DNA from: Chloroflexota bacterium
Lineage (GTDB): Bacteria; Chloroflexota; Anaerolineae; Anaerolineales; Villigracilaceae
Length of the DNA: 7,692 nt
Reading direction: 5' to 3'
Assembly: GCA_021796315.1 (NCBI GenBank)
Contig: JAJYOH010000273.1
Location: forward strand, 1 to 7,692
The translations under genes were made by a program, and so were the position numbers. Shown one piece after another: positions 1-5,641 of the stretch. The notes below the pieces were generated by a model. That model searched no databases and had not been told where the DNA came from. It worked only from the letters and a program-made list of their open reading frames with translations. How positions within the stretch are numbered: the stretch's first letter is position 1; every line of letters begins with the position of its first letter.

Positions 1-1107
1 GCGCCGAGCATGACCAACAAAGTCCGTGCGCTGGCAAGCAAACTGGTGGCCGAAGTTTCACCCGGCGGAAAATTGACTAAAGTCTTGTTTACGCTGGGCG
101 GCGCGGACGCCAACGAGAATGCCATCAAATTGGCGCGTGGTCATACGGGTCGCTACAAAATTTTGACGCGCTATCGGTCCTATCACGGTGCGACGGCGGG
201 CGCCATGGCCGCCACGGGCGATCCGCGCCGCGTGGCCTGGGAGCCGCTGCTGATGCCGGGCGTCGTTCATTTTCTGGACCCGTACCGTTACCGCTCGACC
301 TTTCACCGATCCAACCCAAATATTTCGGATGAAGACTTCACGCGCGATTATTTGAATCATCTCGAAGAGATCATTCAATACGAAGGGCCGGAGACGATAG
401 CCGCGATCCTGATGGAATCTGTCACTGGCACGAACGGCATCATCATCCCGCCGGACGGATATATGCAGGGCGTGCGCGTCTTGTGCGATAAATACGGCCT
501 CCTCATGATCGCCGACGAAGTGATGAGCGGCTTTGGCCGCACCGGCAAATGGTTTGCGGTGGATCACTGGAACGTCGTGCCGGATATTATGACGATGGCA
601 AAAGGGCTGACGTCCGCGTATGCGCCGCTCGGCGCGGTGGCGATGAAGCCGGAGATCGCGGCCCATTTTGACGAGACAGCCTACAAAGCCGGGCTGACGT
701 ACACGTCACATCCCATTTCGTTGGCGGCGGCGATCGCGAATATCACTGTTATCAGGGAAGATAAAATCGTCGAGCACGCGGCCGCCATGGGTCCGGTTTT
801 GAAGCGCATGTTGACTGACTTGGGCGAGTCGCATCCATCCGTCGGCGATGTCCGCTCGATAGGATTGTTTGGAATCGTCGAATTAGTCAAAGATAGAGAA
901 ACGAAAGAACCGATGGCGCCGTGGAATTCGTCCAGCCCGGAGATGACCGCCTTTAAAAAATATTGCTTCGATCACGGACTGTTTCTGGATGTGCATTGGC
1001 ATACGGCGCTAATTATCCCGCCGCTGATCATCACGGAAGATCAATTGAAGGCAGGCTTTGACGTGCTGGATGAAGCGCTGAAGATTACAGATAAAGCCGT
1101 TAAGTAG
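1..1107 (+). CDS. Class III PLP-dependent aminotransferase, 5'-truncated by the window edge
   Basis: A fold-type I, class III (omega) aminotransferase that would move an amino group between an amine or amino acid and a keto acid in the cytoplasm. Numbering from the ATG at position 10: GGADANENAIKLAR (30-43) is the cofactor phosphate-binding region, YRSYHGAT (55-62) follows, IADEVMSGFGRTGKW (167-181) holds the PLP-ring-contacting Asp169, and the Schiff-base lysine is K198 in MAKG. TYTSHP (230-235) is the conserved Thr/His-Pro segment. The frame is open to position 1 (Ala-Pro-Ser before the ATG), and family members are about 440-460 residues. So roughly 80-90 N-terminal residues lie outside and the ATG at 10 is an internal Met. 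GGADANENAIKLAR and RYRSYHGAT resemble taurine-pyruvate and related omega-amino acid aminotransferases, but the substrate cannot be fixed. It converges on the minus-strand genes, so a role in the redox cluster is unlikely. Stop is TAG. Confidence 0.93.
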   Translation, partial: APSMTNKVRALASKLVAEVSPGGKLTKVLFTLGGADANENAIKLARGHTGRYKILTRYRSYHGATAGAMAATGDPRRVAWEPLLMPGVVHFLDPYRYRSTFHRSNPNISDEDFTRDYLNHLEEIIQYEGPETIAAILMESVTGTNGIIIPPDGYMQGVRVLCDKYGLLMIADEVMSGFGRTGKWFAVDHWNVVPDIMTMAKGLTSAYAPLGAVAMKPEIAAHFDETAYKAGLTYTSHPISLAAAIANITVIREDKIVEHAAAMGPVLKRMLTDLGESHPSVGDVRSIGLFGIVELVKDRETKEPMAPWNSSSPEMTAFKKYCFDHGLFLDVHWHTALIIPPLIITEDQLKAGFDVLDEALKITDKAVK

Positions 1108-1375
1108 CGGATGAAGGAAGAGCGCGCTGGAAAGTCCATCACGACGTTCTCAAATCCAACAGGAAGAAAGCGGTCAGCATTGACCTTGAAGGGCCATGCT
1201 CGATCTGACCACCCGCAAGCCCCTCCCACCGACGCCCGAATTATTACAAACCTCAACCTGATCCCGCGCTCCACCGGCTTTGAAACGCTTTCGTTGGCGC
1301 GTTCGATAAAATGAGCATATTGGAACTGGTTGCGTGCGCGGTTCAAATTGCCATTTTGCATCACAAAACACTGCT

Positions 1376-1999
1376 TTAGCGGGGCTGTCCGTCCATTATG
1401 GCACATATTTCCACGCGTGCGGGCTTGCTCAAATAGTAGCCTTGACTCGCACAGGTACGGCAGAGCGTCGCGCCATTGGAATAAACCTCCCGCTCGTTGA
1501 TGATCTCTTCGCCGCAATGATTGCATTTGACCAGCATACCCGGCTTGCTGAGGATGGCGCTCAAGGATGGCTGCAGGATCACCTCCTGAAAGCGGAATAG
1601 TTCCTGTTCCGGCATGACCTGATAGCCTTCAAGCTGCGCAAAGTAATGACGCTTTTCGTGTGGGGCATAGATTGGCGCACGCTGGCGCACATCCAGCGCA
1701 GGCGAAATGCGGACTGCATGACCGGTCTTTACATTGACAAAAGTGGCGGCGATCTTGCCCATATCATTCACGCGCAGTGTGCGGTGGCCGACCGTCGCGC
1801 CGGTGGATACTTCAATCCCGTCCGCAAAACAACTGTCCGTTTCGACGATCACGAGCGCGCTGAGTTTCGTGACGGGCGCTTTGATTCCCATGACATCCAG
1901 CCCGGCCAATCCCATGCGGACTCCCAAGACTTGCCGCGGACAAAGATGAGTGTGTCGGCTGGAGGAAAGTTCAAGCAGGTTGGATAAATTAGGGATCAT
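1376..1999 (-). CDS. FmdE-family protein with C-terminal zinc ribbon
   Basis: A 207-residue homologue of formylmethanofuran dehydrogenase subunit E. The N-terminal FmdE domain carries the signature HTHLCPRQVLGVRMG (16-30) and a second cysteine region ETDSC (53-57) followed by GIEVSTGATVGHRTL (61-75). The C-terminus is a four-cysteine zinc ribbon, CNHC (159-162) and CRTC (180-183), of the kind fused to many FmdE proteins. In methanogens FmdE copurifies with the molybdenum or tungsten formylmethanofuran dehydrogenase. In bacteria the role is unknown, though the family is often linked with molybdenum enzymes (family knowledge; function here is inference). The ATG at 1999 is supported by GGAG at 2009-2006, six bases upstream, one of the better ribosome sites in the window. 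It lies 209 bp downstream of the Rieske gene on the same strand, so it probably has its own promoter. No frameshift or missing motif is apparent. Confidence 0.88.
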   Translation of the reverse strand: MIPNLSNLLELSSSRHTHLCPRQVLGVRMGLAGLDVMGIKAPVTKLSALVIVETDSCFADGIEVSTGATVGHRTLRVNDMGKIAATFVNVKTGHAVRISPALDVRQRAPIYAPHEKRHYFAQLEGYQVMPEQELFRFQEVILQPSLSAILSKPGMLVKCNHCGEEIINEREVYSNGATLCRTCASQGYYLSKPARVEICAIMDGQPR

Positions 2000-2034
2000 G
2001 GAGTTCTCCGTAAACTATTGTCTCGTTGCGTGAT

Positions 2035-2058
2035 CCATGGCTTTCTCAAAGCCCATGG
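2035..2058. other. Short strong hairpin upstream of the FmdE gene
   Basis: The arms CCATGGCTTT (2035-2044) and AAAGCCCATGG (2048-2058) pair over ten bases with one bulged base and a three-base loop. On the plus strand a T-rich tract (2069-2080) follows after a short gap, but no plus-strand gene precedes it. On the minus strand it sits in the leader region of the FmdE gene with no T-run after it. It could be an operator, a leader structure or part of a repeat; nothing seen decides between these. Confidence 0.4.
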
Positions 2059-2084
2059 TGAATTCCAATTTTTGTCATTTTTCA

Positions 2085-2138
2085 CCGCGAAGAGCGCGAA
2101 GCGCGCCAAGAAAAGAGAAATCTTCGCGATCTTCGCGG
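2085..2138. repeat. Intergenic inverted repeat (CGCGAAGA-type)
   Basis: The left arm CCGCGAAGAGCGCGAAG (2085-2101) and right arm CTTCGCGATCTTCGCGG (2122-2138) match in 16 of 17 positions around a 20-base loop. Each arm itself contains two GCGAAG-like units, and further TTCGCG units follow to about 2150. It lies between the Rieske stop and the FmdE start. There is no clean T-run after the stem on either strand, so it is not a typical intrinsic terminator. Its composition and position suit a dispersed palindromic intergenic element; copy number in the genome cannot be judged from one window. Confidence 0.6.
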
Positions 2139-2208
2139 CTTCGCGTTTCGTTCTCTGACTTTGAGATAGCCATATTGCGTGAGGAGCAACACATTTGCGG
2201 AAGATGAG

Positions 2209-2652
2209 TTAATCAGTGTGCAGGATCAACGTTTCGTCTTGCGTCATTTCTATGCGGAGTTGGCGCAAAGGTTTCGAGGCCGGACCGCGTTGCACCAGAC
2301 CGTCCGCGTTGTAACGCGAACCGTGACAGGGACAGGCAAAGCCGTCCGCGTTTTGCTCAACCGTACAGCCGAGGTGGGTGCAGACCAAACTCAAGGCTGA
2401 AAATCCAGCCGCATTGTGGATGAGAACGGCCGGGACGCTGGGAAGAAGCGTGCGGGAATCCAGCGGATATTTGGAGGCCGGGCCGATGTCAAATTCCGTT
2501 TTAGGCGACGGCTCGGTTTGGTAATCCAAAAAGCGCAATAAGCCGCCCAAGCCGAGCAGTCCGCTGGCGGTCAGCAGGGCAGTGGTGGTGAGTTTCAAAA
2601 AATCGCGGCGGGTGGGGTTGGGCACTTTATCTCTGAACGCTGTGACATTCAT
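2209..2652 (-). CDS. Rieske [2Fe-2S] protein with Tat signal anchor
   Basis: A 147-residue Rieske iron-sulfur subunit of a bc-type complex, which would take electrons from quinol oxidised at cytochrome b on the outer face of the membrane. The cluster-binding motifs are CTHLGC (91-96) and CPCHG (107-111). By homology C91, H93, C107 and H110 bind the [2Fe-2S] cluster, and C96-C109 form the disulphide. The N-terminus has a twin-arginine motif TRRDFLK (14-20) followed by a hydrophobic helix (22-41), typically an uncleaved Tat anchor in Rieske proteins. The frame is open up to 2763 but the extension lies over the cytochrome c coding end and is improbable. The ATG at 2652 overlaps that gene by 26 bp and has no clear Shine-Dalgarno site. 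A GTG at 2625, one base past the cytochrome stop and directly before PNPTRRDF, is a good alternative start. Stop is TAA. Confidence 0.92.
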   Translation of the reverse strand: MNVTAFRDKVPNPTRRDFLKLTTTALLTASGLLGLGGLLRFLDYQTEPSPKTEFDIGPASKYPLDSRTLLPSVPAVLIHNAAGFSALSLVCTHLGCTVEQNADGFACPCHGSRYNADGLVQRGPASKPLRQLRIEMTQDETLILHTD

Positions 2653-3901
2653 GGCAGTAAGCGGAGGATTGATCCTGTCCGTTTTGAGTGCAGTGACTGC
2701 CCATGACCGGTTTGAAAGCGAAAGTCTGGTCGGTGGCTTTGCCGATAAGTTGATAAGTTCCATCGGGTAGAACTCGCGTGTTCCACAACGGTTCGCCTTT
2801 ATTGGTGACGAGGATTGTGTCGCCGAGTTTCAGGTCAACGATTGGATTGAGCTTGGCCAACCGAAAAGCGATATCGTTTGGATCGGTCAACGTTTTGGTC
2901 TGCGGCAATTCGGCAGGCGTGCCGTGACAGGTTTTGCATTGAATGTATCGAATATCTTTCTTGCTGGAATAAATATTGCCATTGCCCATGGCTTCAGTGC
3001 GCGTGTGGCAGTCCACGCAATCGAGCGTGTATTCGCATTTCGTGAATTGAGCGATCGGTTGGTAATAATTATGCAAACGGTCAGTGGGCTGGTCGGTGCG
3101 CTCGACAAACGTCATCGTGCGCAGATCATAGTTGCCGCGGTTGTGGCAGGTATTGCATTGCGTGTATGGGATGGCTGTGGTTAGTTTATGAATTTGCGCC
3201 CTCACCCCTTGCCCCTCTCCCTCACCCCCGTCCCCTCTCCCAGCGGGAGAGGGGAGAAGGGGTGAGGGGATAGCAGGAGTGTGACATGCGGCGCATCCTG
3301 TCAGGCGGGCATATTGTTCTCCTTTGAGAGGTTGAGCGTTGATGTGACAGGTCAAACAATTTGCGCCGAACTTCTGAACCATTGGGTTCGTTTCTGTCGA
3401 GGGATCAAAGGCTTGTAGCGAAATATTGTTTTTGTCCGTCACGGCGACGATGCCGAGTTGCGCTTTCAAATCGGATTGTGCGCCAAATGAATAGCGGATG
3501 TTTGCAATGGCCCCGGCATACGTGGATTGAATGCTGGTCGTCACGCGCTGGATATGATTCCGTTGGTCCGCTTCGCTGCCGGAATGGCAATTGCTTCCGC
3601 CGCACGAAGCTTCGACAACCGACAGGTCCGACGGATTCGCTCCGCCGCGCATGGTGCTGTGCGCCAGGTCGGCGTTCAGCGCCAAACGTTCGCCGCCGTG
3701 ACAGATCACACACCCGAACGTTTTCACCGGATGCGATGGGCTGATCTCTTCCAAGCCGTTGTGACAGGTAAGACAATATTCCGGTTTGCCGGTCAGCCTT
3801 GGAATCAACTCGACCGGCTTGGGTTGTCGCGAATTTATCCACCACGTTGCAACCAAAGCGAAAAGAAGAAGAGCGGAGCCTAATGCAATCAAACGTTTCA
3901 T
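2627..3901 (-). CDS. Membrane-anchored nonahaem cytochrome c of a bc-type complex
   Basis: A 424-residue multihaem cytochrome c. Residues 4-22 form an N-terminal hydrophobic anchor with no obvious cleavage site, placing the haem domain outside the membrane. Eight CXXCH sites are visible: CLTCH 43, CVICH 64, CLTCH 182, CAACH 203, CNTCH 249, CVDCH 295, CKTCH 322 and CHECH 416. CGGSNCH (100-106) is a CX4CH site, giving nine likely haems. Extra histidines (H57, H81, H116, H238, H277) could be distal ligands. Residues about 331-403 lack haem sites and may form a separate folded region. Between haems 5 and 6, residues about 212-235 (rich in Pro, Gly, Glu, Arg) are encoded by a palindromic DNA repeat inserted in frame. 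The gene lies 73 bp after cytochrome b and overlaps the Rieske gene, so it probably replaces cytochrome c1/f as electron acceptor. No Shine-Dalgarno site precedes the ATG. I cannot assign a named family. Confidence 0.9.
   Translation of the reverse strand: MKRLIALGSALLLFALVATWWINSRQPKPVELIPRLTGKPEYCLTCHNGLEEISPSHPVKTFGCVICHGGERLALNADLAHSTMRGGANPSDLSVVEASCGGSNCHSGSEADQRNHIQRVTTSIQSTYAGAIANIRYSFGAQSDLKAQLGIVAVTDKNNISLQAFDPSTETNPMVQKFGANCLTCHINAQPLKGEQYARLTGCAACHTPAIPSPLLPSPAGRGDGGEGEGQGVRAQIHKLTTAIPYTQCNTCHNRGNYDLRTMTFVERTDQPTDRLHNYYQPIAQFTKCEYTLDCVDCHTRTEAMGNGNIYSSKKDIRYIQCKTCHGTPAELPQTKTLTDPNDIAFRLAKLNPIVDLKLGDTILVTNKGEPLWNTRVLPDGTYQLIGKATDQTFAFKPVMGSHCTQNGQDQSSAYCHECHSVQR
3199..3268. repeat. 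Palindromic repeat inserted in frame within the multihaem cytochrome gene
   Basis: Two nested perfect inverted repeats are visible. The inner pair is TCCCCTCTCCC (3231-3241) with its complement at 3245-3255, around a three-base loop. The outer pair is CCCTCACCCCTT (3199-3210) with its complement at 3257-3268. A further CCCTCACCCCC copy lies at 3219-3229. This C-rich/G-rich structure resembles palindromic elements I know as common intergenic repeats in diverse bacteria. Here it is read through as coding sequence, adding about 23-24 low-complexity residues ([18 protein letters not shown] and neighbours) between the fifth and sixth haem motifs. The reading frame stays open on both sides. Confidence 0.82.
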
Positions 3902-3906
3902 TTTCT

Positions 3907-3912
3907 ATAATA
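3907..3912 (-). promoter_or_regulatory. Possible -10 element of a leaderless cytochrome c start
   Basis: TATTAT on the minus strand ends five bases before the ATG at 3901, and no Shine-Dalgarno sequence is present. This spacing would put the transcription start at or next to the start codon. No convincing -35 box was seen, and the A+T-rich tract could simply be chance. Confidence 0.3.
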
Positions 3913-3913
3913 A

Positions 3914-3957
3914 TGCTCTTGGCGGCGTCCTCGCCGCCGATGACGGCGGCTTGAGCA
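3914..3957. repeat. G+C-rich palindromic intergenic repeat between cytochrome b and cytochrome c genes
   Basis: This 44-bp block fills most of the 73-bp gap. Outer arms TGCTC (3914-3918) and GAGCA (3953-3957) pair. Inside, GGCGGCG (3921-3927) pairs with CGCCGCC (3932-3938), and GCCGCC (3933-3938) can instead pair with GGCGGC (3945-3950), so two alternative stems share one arm. No T-run follows on the minus strand, so termination is not indicated. It could be a REP-like element, an RNA processing site or a stabiliser that adjusts the ratio of the two products. Confidence 0.6.
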
Positions 3958-3974
3958 ATAAATGTTTCATACTT

Positions 3975-5009
3975 TTAAGATACAGGTAGACTGCCGAATA
4001 TCGTCAATACAATAATCAATAAAGCAATAACCGCTAAGACAATCTGTGCTATTCGATTTGAATGCGGAAACCATTTTCCTAATTCGTTGTCGGTTGGTTT
4101 TGGAAAAACATAAGGGATCAATATCAGTACGATCAAAATGGTAACAGGAATGAAGACGCCCCAGAAAAATGGATCGCCCCATTTGAGCATTTGTTGCACC
4201 CACAAAAAGAACCAGGGCGCACGCGCTGTGCTCGATAATGACGATACTTCCGTAAATGGCGGCGCGATGGGAGCAGGGAAAAAGGCTGACAATAAAATCA
4301 AAGCTGCGCTGGTGAAAAGTGCTGCTGTTACTTCGCGTCGCGCCAATTCGTTGCGAGTGATGCGTTCATGATCGGTACGCAAGCGTGGAGGCGGGACGGC
4401 AATCCCGCCATCGCGGCGGACGCGAAAGGCGTGCCAGATCATCAGGATAATGATAGCAACTGTCAGCCCGAAGGTGTGCCAGGCGTAGAAACGGATCAGG
4501 GTGGGCAATCCGATCTGGGTCCCGCCGGTGGCGAGGGTGTAGAAAAAATTTCCGAGAAGCGGAATTGTCTTCAGCAAATTTGTACCGATCACGAGCGCCC
4601 ATTGAATTCCCTGATCCCAGCGCAAAACGTAGCCGGTGAAGTCGAGAAGGATTGAAAGAACAAATAATGCAAGGCCGAGTAAATAATTGAAGCGGCGCGG
4701 CGGTACGTAGGCGCCTGTGAAAACGATGCGCGCCAAATGGACGGCGGTGACGATCAGCAGAAGCTGCGCCGACCAGAAATGGATATTGCGCAGCAGTCCG
4801 CCGAACGGCACGAGATAGCTGATGGTCTGCACCGAGCGCGCCGCTTCGTCGGGCGTGGGAACGTAATAGAATGTTTCCAATGCACCGGTTCCAATCAGCA
4901 CCAAAGCCAGGAAGACCGCCGTCCCGCCCGCGCCGAGCGTGTAACGCCAGCGCGATTGTTTGGCCGGGATGGTCGGCGGATGCAGGTGGTGGAAAAAGGA
5001 TGGACGCAT
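3975..5009 (-). CDS. Cytochrome b (fused b6 and subunit IV type) of a Rieske/cytochrome b complex
   Basis: A 344-residue dihaem membrane cytochrome b that would oxidise menaquinol in partnership with the Rieske protein encoded downstream. SFFHHLHPP (4-12) and RWRYTLGAGG precede the first helix. The haem-ligating histidines are H77 and H91 on one helix (14 apart) and H178 and H193 on another (15 apart), the cytochrome b6-type spacing. The C-terminal part (about 225-344) matches subunit IV with three or so helices, but the quinol-site PEWY is replaced by APWF (264-267). The frame stays open to a TTG at 5048. I prefer the ATG at 5009 because the upstream part overlaps a terminator-like stem, MRPSFFHHLHPP is a normal N-terminus for the family, and a TATAAT lies just before it. 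No Shine-Dalgarno site is seen. About eight membrane helices are expected. Stop is TAA. Confidence 0.93.
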   Translation of the reverse strand: MRPSFFHHLHPPTIPAKQSRWRYTLGAGGTAVFLALVLIGTGALETFYYVPTPDEAARSVQTISYLVPFGGLLRNIHFWSAQLLLIVTAVHLARIVFTGAYVPPRRFNYLLGLALFVLSILLDFTGYVLRWDQGIQWALVIGTNLLKTIPLLGNFFYTLATGGTQIGLPTLIRFYAWHTFGLTVAIIILMIWHAFRVRRDGGIAVPPPRLRTDHERITRNELARREVTAALFTSAALILLSAFFPAPIAPPFTEVSSLSSTARAPWFFLWVQQMLKWGDPFFWGVFIPVTILIVLILIPYVFPKPTDNELGKWFPHSNRIAQIVLAVIALLIIVLTIFGSLPVS

Positions 5010-5015
5010 AAACGG

Positions 5016-5021
5016 ATTATA
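5016..5021 (-). promoter_or_regulatory. Candidate -10 box for a leaderless cytochrome b transcript
   Basis: A perfect TATAAT on the minus strand ends six bases before the ATG at 5009. Transcription normally starts about 6-7 bases after the -10 box, so the mRNA would begin at the start codon. That would explain the missing ribosome-binding site. No good -35 hexamer is seen at 16-18 bases; TTGCAG lies 21 bases upstream. Confidence 0.45.
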
Positions 5022-5034
5022 GTCGAGGGATGAA

Positions 5035-5058
5035 AACCGCTCCTGCAAAGGAGCGGTT
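5035..5058 (-). terminator. Intrinsic terminator-like hairpin after trmO
   Basis: On the minus strand the perfect nine-base stem AACCGCTCC / GGAGCGGTT closes a six-base loop. The run ends in TTTT followed by C, a short but recognisable U-tract. It lies 86 bp past the trmO stop and just before the cytochrome b start, so it would end the upstream transcription unit. On the plus strand no T-run follows. The short U-tract means termination may be partial. Confidence 0.65.
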
Positions 5059-5144
5059 CGTGGTTCAGAACAAATCAGGTTTTAACCGCGATACTGGGCA
5101 GGTGCAGATAGCTGAAAGCAGGGGGGCAGTAGAAAAGAATAATG

Positions 5145-5624
5145 TCAACCAAAACGCTTGTCTGACCTCCGGGTACTAATTTGTCCTTTTGCTTGTTCCA
5201 GCCATCCAATCCGAACATCATAAACCTTTTCAAATTCGGGCACATATGGCTTTATATCCAAAAGAGGAGTCCCATCGAGCACGTCTACATGATCAACGTG
5301 GATAAGGTTGTCGGTTACACTAACAATTCTTACTAATGATATGCCGATGGGGTTTGGACGGCTGGGCGCACGAGTGGCAAAGATCCCATGTGACTCTGTA
5401 TCAAGAAAAGGAGTGACCAGTATTTTCGTCTGGCGCACTTTATGGAAGTGGTAGAGGATGTAAATGTGAGAAAAACCGCTCAAGTCTTTCAAGCCATCAA
5501 CAAATTCGGTGTAGATTTCCACAGTGCCCGGCCCACTCGATTCACTTGAAGGTTGAATCGGCATTTCCTCCAGGCTATGAAAAGGACTGTGAATTACGCC
5601 GATTGGCTTGTAAATAACTTTCAT
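5145..5624 (-). CDS. trmO: TsaA/TrmO-type tRNA m6t6A37 methyltransferase
   Basis: A 159-residue single-domain TsaA-family protein. Characterised TrmO uses S-adenosylmethionine to N6-methylate threonylcarbamoyladenosine at position 37 of tRNA-Thr (GGU). Family hallmarks are visible: YKPIGVIHSPF (5-15), GTVEIYTEFVDGLKDLSGFSHIYILYHFH (33-61; opening with GTVEIY), TRAPSRPNPIGIS (84-96) and LDGTPLLDIKPYVP (116-129). It matches the length of short TsaA proteins and lacks the C-terminal extension of the about 235-residue E. coli enzyme. It starts 17 bp after the NrfD-family gene, with only a weak AGCAGG ribosome site, and is followed by a terminator-like hairpin. It therefore looks like the last gene of the upstream unit. 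Its base composition looks somewhat more A+T-rich than its neighbours, which could mean separate ancestry. A tRNA-modification gene inside a redox cluster is odd. The gene symbol is given on family identity, not on demonstrated activity. Confidence 0.88.
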   Translation of the reverse strand: MKVIYKPIGVIHSPFHSLEEMPIQPSSESSGPGTVEIYTEFVDGLKDLSGFSHIYILYHFHKVRQTKILVTPFLDTESHGIFATRAPSRPNPIGISLVRIVSVTDNLIHVDHVDVLDGTPLLDIKPYVPEFEKVYDVRIGWLEQAKGQISTRRSDKRFG

Positions 5625-5641
5625 ACGGCCTGCTTGGAGCG

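Noticed and set aside
1336..1355. GGTTCAAAT-like sequence resembling a tRNA T-loop
   Set aside because: The flanking bases do not form a T-stem and no acceptor, D or anticodon arms can be built around it.
1108..1375. Possible small genes or a decayed gene between the aminotransferase and FmdE genes
   Set aside because: Open frames exist on both strands but none shows a recognisable domain, a ribosome site or a plausible composition. No convincing terminator was seen for the convergent genes; GGTCA/TGACC around 1171-1184 is too short. A dispersed repeat is possible but cannot be tested here.
2653..2763. Longer Rieske reading frame starting at 2763
   Set aside because: The extension overlaps the haem-bearing end of the cytochrome gene, places the Tat motif at residue 51, and has no signal-peptide logic. 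It is a shadow of the cytochrome frame.
3231..3255. The inner hairpin of the C-rich palindrome as an intrinsic terminator
   Set aside because: It lies inside an open coding frame with haem motifs on both sides and no U-tract follows on either strand.
3361..3845. Long open frames on both strands overlapping the multihaem cytochrome gene
   Set aside because: They lack domains and are explained by the codon pattern of the cytochrome gene, whose nine haem motifs are decisive.
5010..5048. TTG start extending cytochrome b by 13 residues
   Set aside because: There is no ribosome site, it falls inside the terminator-like stem, and the ATG at 5009 gives the normal family N-terminus.
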